Source of the DNA: SZUA-584 sp041656035 | Lineage (GTDB): Bacteria > Bacillota > Clostridia > Christensenellales > SZUA-584 | Reading direction: 5' to 3' | DNA length: 64,000 nt | Assembly (NCBI GenBank): GCA_964586785.1 | Contig: CAZPHS010000002.1 | Span: forward strand, 86,948 to 150,947 | In this document: piece by piece, positions 1 through 8,346 of the stretch | Layout of the letters: each line of letters begins with the position of its first letter | Numbering within the stretch: the first letter of the stretch is position 1 | The notes under the pieces: generated by a model | Databases searched by the model: none | What the model was told of the DNA's origin: nothing | Seen by the model: the letters and a program-made list of their open reading frames with translations, nothing else | Program-made: the position numbers and the translations under genes

Positions 1-398
1 ATACCGTCTATGCCTGCGTACTGCCGTCCCGTACCGAACGTTATAGGGTCGCTTGCCGAATAAGAATTGACAATCTCGCCGTCCGCCATTACATCGGTTA
101 TAAGCCCCAGTTTATCGGGATGCGTTTTGTCGGTTGAGTATGGCAGAATATCGCCGGATAATACGCCCATATCTTCGTGAGCCTCATCTGTTTGCTCCGG
201 CAGATAAACATCGTCGGGCGGCGTCATAACCATTGCGTCACTGGGCGGCAAATGTTCCCCCGGCTGATTGCACAAAGACATGTAGATCAGCGCGACTCCT
301 GTTAAAAAGGCGGCGGCAACCAACGCGCAGATAATTTTAAAACGTTTCTGTGTGCGTTTCCTTACTTTTCTTTTGATTGCGTATCGTCTCTTTTTCAT
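1..398 (-). CDS. N-terminal part of a membrane-anchored exported protein (cut by window edge)
   Basis: The reading frame starts at ATG 398 and runs off the left edge of the window after about 132 residues. The first 22 residues are very basic (MKKRRYAIKRKVRKR). A single hydrophobic segment follows at about residues 23-40, and then a Pro/Asp/Glu-rich linker, so the bulk should lie outside the membrane as a signal-anchored protein. The last visible part (ITFGTGRQYAGIDG) resembles the stretch just before the first blade in clostridial PQQ-type beta-propeller proteins. That resemblance is weak and from memory. The gene is divergent from cinA. Function is unassigned because the C-terminal part is missing. 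Confidence 0.6.
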   Translation of the reverse strand, partial: MKKRRYAIKRKVRKRTQKRFKIICALVAAAFLTGVALIYMSLCNQPGEHLPPSDAMVMTPPDDVYLPEQTDEAHEDMGVLSGDILPYSTDKTHPDKLGLITDVMADGEIVNSYSASDPITFGTGRQYAGIDG

Positions 399-530
399 TT
401 GACAAGCCTTTTTATAATTGTTTCCTTAACAGCGTTTATTATTATACAACTTTCTTAACTTTCTGACAAATAGATAGGCTTCGTATTCTTTTTATTAAAG
501 GTGATAACGTCTTATTCCGATTAAGTTTGT

Positions 531-559
531 TTGTTGCGATAAAACAGCTGTGGTATAAT
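531..559 (+). promoter_or_regulatory. Probable sigma-A promoter of cinA
   Basis: A TATAAT -10 box at 554-559 lies 17 bases after a weak TTGTTG -35 box at 531-536. The start codon of cinA is 28 bases downstream, with an AAGGA ribosome site between. Confidence 0.55.
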
Positions 560-586
560 CGTTATATTAAACTTTAAGGAAAAAAT

Positions 587-1834
587 ATGAACGCGGAGCT
601 TATCAGTATAGGTACGGAAATTTTGCTTGGAGACATTATAAACACAAACAGCGCTTTTCTCGCGCGCCAATTATCGCAGCTTGGAATAGATGTTTATCAT
701 CAGTCTGTAGTGGGCGATAACGCGGCACGGCTTAAGCAAGCTATAAACGCGGCTTTATCCCGTTCAGACATAGTGCTGACGACAGGCGGACTTGGCCCTA
801 CATGCGACGACGTAACCAAAAAAACCGTGGCGGAAATGTTTGGCGTGCCGCTTCAAAGGCATATCCCTTCGGAACAAAAAATAAAGGCTTATTATTTAAA
901 CCGCGGCATTGATATGACGCCTAACAATCTTCTGCAGGCCGATGTACCCGCCGGTTCAACCGTCTTCCCTAATGACGCCGGCTTTGCGCCGGGCGTGGCG
1001 CTTTCAACCGGCGGCAAAACGGTTATAATGCTTCCCGGTCCGCCTTCCGAAATGTGCCCGATGTTTCAAAACCATCTGGTACCGTTTTTACAGGCGATGA
1101 CAGATTCAATTATCCGTTCTAAAACGGTTAATATATTTGGTCTTGGCGAATCTGCCGTTGAAAACGCTTTAATCGACTTAATGATAAGTTCGAATAACCC
1201 TACCGTGGCTCCTTACGCGGCTTTGGGCGAGGTTAAAGTGCGTGTAAGCGCGAAAGCGGCCGACGCCGCGGCGGCTGACGCTCTTATTGACCCCGTTATA
1301 AATACTATCAAAGAAAAGCTTGGCGGCGCCGTATACGGAATAGACGCGGAGAGCCTGCAAAATGTTCTTGTACGGGAGCTAAAAAATAAGCGGATTACCG
1401 CGGCGGCGGCGGAAAGCTGCACCTGCGGCATGGTCAGCGCGGCCATAACGGATATTCCTGGCGCTTCATTTGTATTTAAAGGCGGTATCTGCGCCTACAC
1501 TAACGATAGCAAGCTAAAGCTGCTTGGCGTGAAAAGCGATACGCTTAAACTGTTTGGCGCCGTCTCGGAGCAAACCGCAAAAGAAATGGCGAAAGGCTCA
1601 AGAGAAGTATTCGGCGCCGACATAGGTGTCGGCGTCACCGGAATTGCCGGTCCGGACGGCGGTACCGAACTTGAACCCGTCGGACTTGTATATATAGCCG
1701 TTAAGAGCAAATCATACAGCGAAGCGAAAAAGCTGTATCTGGCTCGAAAGCTCGCGAACGACCGTTCCGCCATTCGCCGCATGGCGACGCTTCATGCACT
1801 GTCTCTTATGCTGACCGCGGTCTTAAACGCATAA
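587..1834 (+). CDS. cinA: CinA-like protein (NMN deamidase / competence-damage family)
   Basis: The product is 415 residues, the normal length for full two-domain CinA. The N-terminal half (about 1-170) is a MoCF/MogA-type fold with GTEILLGD near residue 9 and a TTGGLGPTCDD stretch. The C-terminal half (about 255-412) is the CinA domain with the AESCTCG motif and GVTGIAGPDGG. In this family the C-terminal domain is a nicotinamide mononucleotide amidohydrolase that recycles pyridine nucleotides, and the N-terminal domain is linked to ADP-ribose pyrophosphatase activity. In many Firmicutes cinA lies next to recA; here the visible neighbours are unrelated. The start is supported by AAGGA six bases upstream. 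The gene seems monocistronic and converges with the next gene. Confidence 0.93.
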   Translation: MNAELISIGTEILLGDIINTNSAFLARQLSQLGIDVYHQSVVGDNAARLKQAINAALSRSDIVLTTGGLGPTCDDVTKKTVAEMFGVPLQRHIPSEQKIKAYYLNRGIDMTPNNLLQADVPAGSTVFPNDAGFAPGVALSTGGKTVIMLPGPPSEMCPMFQNHLVPFLQAMTDSIIRSKTVNIFGLGESAVENALIDLMISSNNPTVAPYAALGEVKVRVSAKAADAAAADALIDPVINTIKEKLGGAVYGIDAESLQNVLVRELKNKRITAAAAESCTCGMVSAAITDIPGASFVFKGGICAYTNDSKLKLLGVKSDTLKLFGAVSEQTAKEMAKGSREVFGADIGVGVTGIAGPDGGTELEPVGLVYIAVKSKSYSEAKKLYLARKLANDRSAIRRMATLHALSLMLTAVLNA

Positions 1835-1846
1835 AAAAGCGCACAA

Positions 1847-1874
1847 AAGAGCCGCCCGACTTAAAGCGGCTCTT
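1847..1874 (-). terminator. Intrinsic terminator between cinA and the zinc-ribbon gene
   Basis: A perfect 9-bp stem (AAGAGCCGC at 1847-1855, GCGGCTCTT at 1866-1874) closes a 10-base loop. Read on the minus strand it is followed by a T-rich tail, so it mainly ends the minus-strand zinc-ribbon gene. It can also act on cinA read-through. Confidence 0.7.
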
Positions 1875-1932
1875 ACACGTTATCTTCCAAAAGACGTCAC
1901 AAATAAATCTTTCCGTGTATATTTATTGTGAG

Positions 1933-2592
1933 CTATTGCTCCGAGCCGCACTTTCCGCAAAAAGCCGCCCCTTCGGGCAAATCGGCGCCGCATGAAACGC
2001 ATTTGTTTCCCGTCGCTTCCGAAGCGGGCGCGGCGGACTGTACCGGCTGCGCGGGTGGAGCATACTGCTGCTCCGGACGTTTTGTTCCGCAGGACGGGCA
2101 AAAAGCCGATGTATAAGCGACAAAGTTTCCGCAGCCCGGGCACGCGTATCCGGCCGATTTCGCCGCCGAGGCGGCGCGCATGGATCTGAACTTTTCCGCC
2201 TTTACAAATATAACAATCGCTATGGCAGCAAAAATCAAAAAGTAGAAAAACGGAGTGAACAAAAAGCTGCCGCCCACCACAATACCGAAACCGTAATTTC
2301 TTCCCGCAAGACCTATTATCCAAGCAACAAGGCTCCCAAGAGCAATCGTGCCGCTTGATATTACCATTGTTAGACTATCTTCCTTTATCACTGAAAGCAA
2401 AAGTCCCGCCCAGATTAATATTGTTCCCAAACACACAAAGGCTTCATATACTTCAATGATAAATAATCCGAGCAAGTAGAACAAGCCTCCCGCAGCGAAA
2501 ATGAAAATCTGCGCGCTAAGCAAAAACTTTAAAAAAGCATTGCTGTTAAAAAAGGCTTTGGTTGCCGCTAAGAAATTTTTGTACGGAGACAT
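1933..2592 (-). CDS. Membrane protein with two C-terminal zinc ribbons
   Basis: The product is 219 residues. Residues 20-130 form about four hydrophobic segments. The cytoplasmic tail carries two zinc-ribbon units with ligand pairs C151/C154-C165/C168 and C198/C201-C212/C215, separated by a Pro/Gln/Ala-rich linker. This architecture is common in Firmicutes membrane proteins of unknown role; zinc binding is inferred from the CxxC pairs. The ATG is preceded by AAGGAGGG, so the start is secure. It lies downstream of glmM in the same direction, but a 209-base gap with a hairpin separates them, so it is probably transcribed on its own. Confidence 0.75.
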   Translation of the reverse strand: MSPYKNFLAATKAFFNSNAFLKFLLSAQIFIFAAGGLFYLLGLFIIEVYEAFVCLGTILIWAGLLLSVIKEDSLTMVISSGTIALGSLVAWIIGLAGRNYGFGIVVGGSFLFTPFFYFLIFAAIAIVIFVKAEKFRSMRAASAAKSAGYACPGCGNFVAYTSAFCPSCGTKRPEQQYAPPAQPVQSAAPASEATGNKCVSCGADLPEGAAFCGKCGSEQ

Positions 2593-2725
2593 GGGAAAAC
2601 CCTCCTTAAAATTAATATGTGATAATATCTGTACTTAAGAAATATATTACATCATATGCGCTGTTATTCGCAAGCTTTTGGGTAAACTTTTTAAAAACAT
2701 TATATTTAAATGCCTTAACGTCTTT

Positions 2726-2748
2726 AAAAGCACGCGCCCGGCGCTTTT
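2726..2748 (-). terminator. Possible terminator of the ctp-trxB-glmM run
   Basis: An 8-bp stem with a GC-rich 7-base loop lies 54 bases past the glmM stop codon on the minus strand. Its last four bases are T but no longer T tract follows, so termination may be partial. Confidence 0.4.
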
Positions 2749-2801
2749 TAGCTCGTTAGGCGCTTAAAAAAATATAACGTCCGATATGCCGCAATATATC
2801 T

Positions 2802-4148
2802 TTATGCGAGATGGCTTTCGATAAACCTTACCATATCCACGGCTTGGCGCTCAATTTCTTTTTTATCCCGCCCCTCAATCATAACCCGAACAAGCGGCTC
2901 GGTGCCCGAGGGACGTATAAGTATGCGGCCTTTGCCGCCCAATTGCTTTTCAAGCGTATCAATGCGTTCTTTAACTCGCTTATCTTCCATTATTACGTTT
3001 TTATATTCGTCCTTAACGCGCGCGTTAACAAGCACTTGAGGAAGAATCTTTACTATATCCGCCAGCTTTGATAAGGCCTTACCGCTTCGCCTCACAATGG
3101 ACGCAACCTGCACGCCCGTTAATATTCCGTCGCCGGTTGTAGAATAATCGGAAAATATGATATGTCCGGACTGCTCCCCGCCAAGCGAATAATCTCCCTT
3201 TTCTATCTGTTCAAGCACATAACGGTCGCCAACCCGGGTTTTGATAAGCTTTATTCCGCGCTCTTTCATGGCTATATCAAGCCCTAAGTTGCTCATAACC
3301 GTACACACAAGCGTGTTCTTTTTTAAAAGCCCCTGCTGCATTAAATCCGCCGCGCAGACGGCCATAATCTGGTCTCCGTCAATAATAAGCCCATGCTCGT
3401 CAACGGCAATCAGCCTGTCCGCGTCGCCGTCAAAAGCGAATCCCAAATCCGCGCCCGATTCAAAAACAAGCTGGCGCAGCTTCTGCGGATGTGTTGAGCC
3501 GCAATTATCGTTTATATTTATTCCGTCAGGCGTATTGTAATACGGTATTACCTCCGCGCCAAGCTCTGAAAATACGCGGGGACCTATTGCGGACGCCGCG
3601 CCGTGCGCGCAATCCAGCACAATTTTAAGCCCTCTTAAATTAGTGTCCGTTGTTGAAAGTAAAAATTCTTTGTATTCTGCCGCCGCGTTGACCGCCCTTA
3701 CCCTGCGCCCGACGCTTGTTCCTATTTTCAGGTCTATTGCTTCGCTGTTGTCAAGTATAATGCTCTCTATGCGCTCTTCAACCTCATCAGGCAGCTTTTT
3801 GCCTTCGCAATTAAAAAATTTAATGCCGTTATACTGCGAATCATTGTGCGACGCGGATATCACCACGCCCGCGTCAGCTTCATAGTCCCTCGTTAAAACC
3901 GCGATGCCCGATGTCGGTATTATACCCGTAACAACCGCTTCCGCGCCAACGGAGCATATTCCCGCAATCATTGCGGCTTCAAGCATATCGCCCGATATGC
4001 GCGTATCACGCCCTATAAGTATCCGCGCCTTGTGTACCTTGCCCATCAAAACGTGCGCGCCTGCCTGCCCAAGCTTAAAAGCCAGCTCGCACGAAAGTTT
4101 TTCGCCTACAACGCCGCGAACACCGTCAGTTCCGAAAAGTTTACCCAT
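2802..4148 (-). CDS. glmM: Phosphoglucosamine mutase
   Basis: The 448-residue product has the four-domain alpha-D-phosphohexomutase layout. It starts with LFGTDGVRG, carries the phosphoserine loop SASHN (Ser100), the metal loop DGDADR, and the C-terminal phosphate-binding RPSGTEPLVRV. GlmM converts glucosamine-6-phosphate to glucosamine-1-phosphate, feeding UDP-GlcNAc for peptidoglycan. The SASHN/GTDGVRG context separates it from phosphoglucomutase and phosphomannomutase relatives. It is the last gene of a minus-strand run with trxB (62-base gap) and the S41 protease. Confidence 0.95.
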   Translation of the reverse strand: MGKLFGTDGVRGVVGEKLSCELAFKLGQAGAHVLMGKVHKARILIGRDTRISGDMLEAAMIAGICSVGAEAVVTGIIPTSGIAVLTRDYEADAGVVISASHNDSQYNGIKFFNCEGKKLPDEVEERIESIILDNSEAIDLKIGTSVGRRVRAVNAAAEYKEFLLSTTDTNLRGLKIVLDCAHGAASAIGPRVFSELGAEVIPYYNTPDGININDNCGSTHPQKLRQLVFESGADLGFAFDGDADRLIAVDEHGLIIDGDQIMAVCAADLMQQGLLKKNTLVCTVMSNLGLDIAMKERGIKLIKTRVGDRYVLEQIEKGDYSLGGEQSGHIIFSDYSTTGDGILTGVQVASIVRRSGKALSKLADIVKILPQVLVNARVKDEYKNVIMEDKRVKERIDTLEKQLGGKGRILIRPSGTEPLVRVMIEGRDKKEIERQAVDMVRFIESHLA

Positions 4149-4210
4149 AACGCCTCCGAATTACGGCTTATTATACTTTCTGTTATACCATTGTGCAAAT
4201 TGGTATGCAC

Positions 4211-5128
4211 CTACTCGTTTCCTCTGATATAGCTTCGCGCGCCAAACGCGGCTATGGCGCCGTCCGCCGCCGCGGTTACCACCTGCCGCAGCGGTTTGGC
4301 GACGATATCCCCAGCCGCAAATACGCCCGCAATGCTCGTGTGCATACCGTTATCCGTAACGATGTATCCTAACTCGTCAGTATCAATAATATCTGTTAAT
4401 TCTTGCGTATGCGGCGAAGTTCCTACGGCAATAAATACGCCGGACACGTCAATTGCGCGTTCTTCAAATGTTTTTTTGTTACGGACACGAATTGCGTTTA
4501 TCGAATCTTCGCCTTCAATTTCCAAAACCTCGCTGTCCCAGACAAATTCAATCAATTCATTTTGCAGAGCCGTCTTTTGCAGCGCTTTTTGCGCCCTCAG
4601 CTCGTCGCGGCGATGCACCAAATAGACGTGTTTCGCAAGCTTTGCGAGATACAACGCGTCTCCGACAGCAGTGTCGCCTCCGCCTATAACCGCTACATTT
4701 TTTCCCCGAAAAAAAGTTCCGTCGCAAGTTGCGCAATATGACACGCCCGAGCCGATGAATTTTTTCTCGGACGACAGCCCCAGCTCCCTATGCGACGCTC
4801 CCATTGCCAGCACTACGGTTTTTGCCTTGTAAATATTATTCGCAGTCACTATTTTTTTCTCGGCGCCTTCAATGTCAAAGCCCGTAACCTCCGCGGTTTC
4901 TATAACGGCTCCGGCTCTTTCGGCATGGTTTTTAAACATCATTGCAAGGTCTAGCCCCTGTACGCCTTCAGGAAACCCGGGATAATTCTCAACGCTTTGC
5001 GTGCGGGTTATCTGGCCGCCCGGAAACATTTTCTCAATTATAAGAGTGTTAAGCCCCGCCCGCGCGGCGTACAATCCTGCCGACAGTCCGGCGCAGCCCG
5101 CCCCGACGACAATAATATCGTGCATCAT
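4211..5128 (-). CDS. trxB: Thioredoxin-disulfide reductase
   Basis: The 305-residue product is a low-molecular-weight thioredoxin reductase. It shows an FAD-binding GAGCAG (residues 9-14), the redox-active CATC pair (C132/C135) followed by DG, a nucleotide-binding GGGDTA (149-154), and the C-terminal FAD contact AAGD. It reduces thioredoxin with NAD(P)H. Two consecutive ATGs stand at the start; the second (5125) has better spacing to AGGAG. It is between ctp and glmM and probably co-transcribed with both. Confidence 0.94.
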   Translation of the reverse strand: MMHDIIVVGAGCAGLSAGLYAARAGLNTLIIEKMFPGGQITRTQSVENYPGFPEGVQGLDLAMMFKNHAERAGAVIETAEVTGFDIEGAEKKIVTANNIYKAKTVVLAMGASHRELGLSSEKKFIGSGVSYCATCDGTFFRGKNVAVIGGGDTAVGDALYLAKLAKHVYLVHRRDELRAQKALQKTALQNELIEFVWDSEVLEIEGEDSINAIRVRNKKTFEERAIDVSGVFIAVGTSPHTQELTDIIDTDELGYIVTDNGMHTSIAGVFAAGDIVAKPLRQVVTAAADGAIAAFGARSYIRGNE

Positions 5129-5213
5129 TTTCTCCTTAAGTTATTATATACAGTAAAGTACAAGCTAAGCACACCCATTGTATCAGCCAAAAAATGCGCT
5201 TTCAAGTATTGTG

Positions 5214-6365
5214 TTATTTTTTGTCCGCAATTATTAATTTGAGTATCTCAAGCGCTTTATCAAGCTGAGCGTCCCCATCTTTGGCGTTCTCGGCGTAATA
5301 ATCGGGATAAACGCCGTTTCCGTCTATGCTCCTGCCCTTGGGCGTAAAATACTGTGACGACGTAATCTTAACGGCGCCGCCGGCGGACGCTATGGAAATT
5401 ACGTCCTGCACGACGCCCTTGCCGAATGTGCGCGTTCCCACTATAGCGCCCGCGTTATAGTCTTGTATTGCTCCGGCGAAGATTTCGGACGCCGACGCGG
5501 TATGCTCATTAACAAGCACGACTAAAGGAAACGATAAAGACTCCGCGTCGCTCTCCCATGTCTTTCTGCCGCCGTGCTTATCTTCCGTATATACAAGCGT
5601 CCCTTGCGGCAGCAGCGTGTCAAGCATCTTTACAACCTTATCCATGTAGCCGCCCGGATTGCCGCGCAAGTCAAACACTATTCCGCGCGCTTCGCCGCGT
5701 TTAAAATGTTCAATGCCCTCAATAAAAAGCGTATCGCAGTTTCCGCCGAATTGCTTTATTCGCATATACCCTATGCCGTCCTCCAGCATATAGTATTCAA
5801 CCATGTCCTGATGAAACGATCTGCGCAGCATAGTAAATTCCAGCGTTTTATCTCCCCGCATGATTCCAATGGTTACGGGCGTGCCATCCTCGCCTACGCA
5901 AAATATACGTATATCGGTCAATGATTTTTTTGTGACATCCTTGCCGTCTATCGAAACTATTAAGTCTCCAACCTCAAGACCGGCTTCCTGCGCGACCGAA
6001 TCCTCCATAAAACTGGTGATTACCGCCAAGCCGGTTAACTCGTCAATCTTTATACTCATACCTACGCCGTAATACTCTCCGGACGAGTTCTGGTTGAACA
6101 CCGAAAATTCCTCCGGCGTATAATACACGCTGTACGGGTCGCCCAGCGACGCAACAATCGCTTTCAAACCGGCATACTGCAACTCCCGCATATCGAAATC
6201 ACGAAGATAATGGTCTTTGATAATCTCCTGCACGCGGTGGAATTCGTCGAGAGAGAGCTGCCCTTCGTCACCGGTATATTTTGATGTGGCGATAACCCAT
6301 GTTAAAGCGGAAAAAATAATGCCGACCGATAATGCCAGCAGAAAAGCGCGTGATTTTCTCATCAC
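5214..6365 (-). CDS. Carboxy-terminal processing protease, S41 family
   Basis: The 383-residue product has one N-terminal membrane segment (about 7-27) that would place the rest outside the cytoplasmic membrane. A PDZ domain follows (about 95-175, with GVGMSIK and GLEVGDLIVSIDGKDV), then the S41 protease domain with the nucleophile motif TASASEIF and the lysine-bearing GTRTFGKGVVQ. These are the Ser/Lys dyad of CtpA/CtpB enzymes, which trim C-termini of exported proteins. CtpB-type proteases of spore formers act in sporulation signalling, but nothing here proves that role. TAAAGGAG precedes the ATG. A TATAAT-like box at 6417-6422 suggests this is the first gene of the run with trxB and glmM. 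Confidence 0.92.
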   Translation of the reverse strand: MMRKSRAFLLALSVGIIFSALTWVIATSKYTGDEGQLSLDEFHRVQEIIKDHYLRDFDMRELQYAGLKAIVASLGDPYSVYYTPEEFSVFNQNSSGEYYGVGMSIKIDELTGLAVITSFMEDSVAQEAGLEVGDLIVSIDGKDVTKKSLTDIRIFCVGEDGTPVTIGIMRGDKTLEFTMLRRSFHQDMVEYYMLEDGIGYMRIKQFGGNCDTLFIEGIEHFKRGEARGIVFDLRGNPGGYMDKVVKMLDTLLPQGTLVYTEDKHGGRKTWESDAESLSFPLVVLVNEHTASASEIFAGAIQDYNAGAIVGTRTFGKGVVQDVISIASAGGAVKITSSQYFTPKGRSIDGNGVYPDYYAENAKDGDAQLDKALEILKLIIADKK

Positions 6366-6451
6366 AAAATCTCCTTTAATGCATATACAAATATAAATAT
6401 GCTTTTAAGCCTGCCTATTATACTAAAATCTATTACTGTTTAATATAAAAA

Positions 6452-6490
6452 CAAAAAGCCTTCTTCCGCCGCGATGCGCAAAAGAAGGCT
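6452..6490 (-). terminator. Terminator of the SH3/peptidoglycan-binding gene
   Basis: A perfect 9-bp stem (AGCCTTCTT at 6457-6465, AAGAAGGCT at 6482-6490) is followed on the minus strand by a run of T. It starts 12 bases past the stop codon of the upstream gene. Confidence 0.85.
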
Positions 6491-6501
6491 GCGTCTTTAT
6501 A

Positions 6502-7734
6502 TTACTTTTTGCCCTTGTTATAGGCGTACTGAACCGCGCGCTGGTGCTCCGGACATGTTGTTCCTGCCCTGGATGTTCCCGATAAATGCAGCTTGGAATC
6601 TTTAAAGTGAATACAGAAATGACCGGGGAACCCGTTATCCTTAATCTTGTAATTGCCGTGGGGATAGAAATTCATCGAAGCCGCGTAAGTAACCCCGCCT
6701 ACCGTCACCCATATTGCCCGGCGATTCCACGAATAGCCGCCGCCGTAGTTCTTTTTTATAATAGCCGTGTCGTTAGCCGTAAGCGGTTCCGTATCGGCAT
6801 GCAATGTGCCGCCGTAGCGCCTAACCCAAAACTTCCTTCCCGTCCTCACGTCCGTTACCAGCGCCTTTGTTCCTCTGTCAAATATATTTTTTATGCTGTT
6901 CCATGAAGATAGTTTTACGTCTCTTACACCGTAAAGCTCCGCCTGCGAAATTGAAATCTTTTTATCGCTAAAAATCACTTCCAGCGTTTTAGGACCCGCC
7001 TTGCCGTCTTGTTTAAGCCCGGCCTTTTTCTGAAACAGTTTTATGGCGGCTTCCGTCTGTTCGCCAAAGAAGCCCGTGGCCGACGCCTGTAAAAACCCGC
7101 GTTTACGCAGATTCTGCTGCAGGTTTCTAACGGACGCGCCCGACATGCCTTTTTCCAGCAGAGTAATAGGGGTATCGCCCGAGCTTAATTGCACATAATC
7201 CTTATGAACATAGCCCCTGGCCACATTCTGGGGTTCATCATATTCATCGAAGTCTTCTTCCGACTGTTCCGCATCCGGATCTTCCTCCTCATCGTCGTCC
7301 GTCATCAGCTCGGCCTCTATATAATACCAGTCTCCTGAATAATCCTTTATAATAACGCCGGTGCCGGCGTCAAGCGTCATAACCACGGAACTGTATGTTC
7401 CGGGATTCTGGCGCAGGTTGACCGTTTCTTTTATATTGCCTACCTTGGAATTTGCGGACGGTAAAAACACAAATTCCTTGCTTATGTAACCGCGGTAGTT
7501 GCCGTAAATAATGCGATACCAGCCTTCGGCCTCCTCACAGAAAACACCTATCCTGTCTCCTTTTTGCAAAGTGGCGATGCTGGGCGAATCGGTGGTCGGG
7601 CGTATACGGACGTTTACGTTATCGCCCGTTATTGTAGCGTCCTCAAAATAAGGCATGGCATAAGCTTCGGCCGCCGGTATAAAAACCGCGCCCAGAACAG
7701 CCAATATTAAGAATAAGGTTACCGTTCTTTTCAT
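6502..7734 (-). CDS. Secreted SH3-domain and peptidoglycan-binding protein
   Basis: The 410-residue product begins with a signal peptide (about 1-26, ending near AEAYA). Two bacterial SH3 (SH3b) domains follow at about 33-75 and 97-180; the second holds an acidic Asp/Glu-rich insert. A PG_binding_1 domain (about 190-255, LQQNLRKRGF...FFGEQTEAAIKLFQ) comes next. The last 135 residues form a domain with conserved aromatic and His positions (GGTLHADTEP, FPGHFCIHF, TCPEHQ) that I have seen in clostridial cell-wall proteins but cannot name. No classical NlpC/P60 or amidase active site is visible. The protein probably binds cell wall; whether the C-terminal domain is an enzyme is open. It has its own consensus promoter. 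Confidence 0.8.
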   Translation of the reverse strand: MKRTVTLFLILAVLGAVFIPAAEAYAMPYFEDATITGDNVNVRIRPTTDSPSIATLQKGDRIGVFCEEAEGWYRIIYGNYRGYISKEFVFLPSANSKVGNIKETVNLRQNPGTYSSVVMTLDAGTGVIIKDYSGDWYYIEAELMTDDDEEEDPDAEQSEEDFDEYDEPQNVARGYVHKDYVQLSSGDTPITLLEKGMSGASVRNLQQNLRKRGFLQASATGFFGEQTEAAIKLFQKKAGLKQDGKAGPKTLEVIFSDKKISISQAELYGVRDVKLSSWNSIKNIFDRGTKALVTDVRTGRKFWVRRYGGTLHADTEPLTANDTAIIKKNYGGGYSWNRRAIWVTVGGVTYAASMNFYPHGNYKIKDNGFPGHFCIHFKDSKLHLSGTSRAGTTCPEHQRAVQYAYNKGKK

Positions 7735-7763
7735 TCGAATTACTCCTGATTCAATTTGCCGTA

Positions 7764-7792
7764 ATTATACACCTAATGTAGTCAATTGTCAA
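7764..7792 (-). promoter_or_regulatory. Consensus promoter directly upstream of the SH3 gene
   Basis: On the minus strand TTGACA (7792-7787) and TATAAT (7769-7764) are both perfect and exactly 17 bases apart. The expected start site is about 23 bases before the ATG at 7734. Confidence 0.85.
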
Positions 7793-7892
7793 AAAGCATA
7801 CGGTACCGTCCCCTATAACCGGCAATCCCCGCTGTCTTTTCAGGTAACATACGGCATGGGTATCAGCTTACCGCGTCCGCCAGGCTGATTTT
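7791..7892 (-). ncRNA. Candidate structured small RNA or upstream leader
   Basis: This stretch starts right after a perfect minus-strand promoter (7927-7899) and ends in TTTTT at 7795-7791. In the RNA, ATCAGC (7889-7884) pairs with GCTGAT (7867-7862). GGTAA (7872-7868), inside that loop, pairs with TTACC (7847-7843) outside it, giving an H-type pseudoknot. A short CTG/CAG hairpin and a GGGGATTGCCGG segment follow. The 7735-8050 gap holds no coding frame I trust. It could be a stand-alone small RNA or a riboswitch-like leader of the SH3 gene; I could not match it to a known class. Confidence 0.45.
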
Positions 7893-7898
7893 AAACCT

Positions 7899-7927
7899 AT
7901 TATAAATCAAACAAATCTTTATGTCAA
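7899..7927 (-). promoter_or_regulatory. Second consensus promoter, upstream of the structured RNA
   Basis: TTGACA (7927-7922) and TATAAT (7904-7899) on the minus strand are perfect and 17 bases apart. The predicted start site is near 7892, about 158 bases before the SH3 gene. Confidence 0.8.
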
Positions 7928-7961
7928 AAAGATTACGCATTTGTTACAAAAAAAGTACGGC

Positions 7962-7990
7962 TTGGTGCCCTTGCGCGGGTGTGGTAAAAT
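7962..7990 (+). promoter_or_regulatory. Promoter of the yerC-like/pcrA/ligA operon
   Basis: TTGGTG (7962-7967) and TAAAAT (7985-7990) are 17 bases apart. The first gene of the operon starts at 8051. Confidence 0.6.
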
Positions 7991-8050
7991 AGAGGCAATA
8001 CGATGGTTACGCGCGACTGCCCTTGCCGCAGGGATGGAGATGATACAAAT

Positions 8051-8335
8051 ATGTATAAGTCAAAACTTAAATCTGATGATCTTGATAAACTGTTCACCGC
8101 AATTTTATCTTTAAACTCCAAAGAAGAATGCTATATGTTCTTTGAGGATATCTGCACAATATCCGAGCTTAAATCTATATCGCAGCGCCTGCGCGTCGCG
8201 CAGCTTTTGTCGCAAGGGAGAACCTGTCATGAAATTTCCTCGCTTACAGGCGCAAGCACCGCGACGATAAGCCGTGTCAACCGCTACCTTAATTACGGCA
8301 CCGGAGGATACAAATCCGTGCTTGAGAGGCTTTAA
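8051..8335 (+). CDS. YerC/YecD-type TrpR-related DNA-binding protein
   Basis: The product is 94 residues from the ATG at 8051, which has GGAG 10 bases upstream; an earlier in-frame start at 8003 lacks support. The sequence SELKSISQRLRVAQLL and then TCHEISSLTGASTATISRVNR is the TrpR-like helix-turn-helix of the YerC/YecD family. Members are small helical DNA-binding proteins, often next to pcrA in Firmicutes; no tryptophan-binding role is shown for them. The gene ends 11 bases before pcrA and is surely in the same operon. Confidence 0.85.
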   Translation: MYKSKLKSDDLDKLFTAILSLNSKEECYMFFEDICTISELKSISQRLRVAQLLSQGRTCHEISSLTGASTATISRVNRYLNYGTGGYKSVLERL

Positions 8336-8346
8336 GGAGAGGGGCA

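Noticed and set aside
7791..7892. c-di-GMP-I (GEMM) riboswitch
   Set aside because: GGACGC and an AGCGGGG...GCCGG segment look similar, but the required GCAAACC and AAAGC blocks are missing and the pairing is a pseudoknot.
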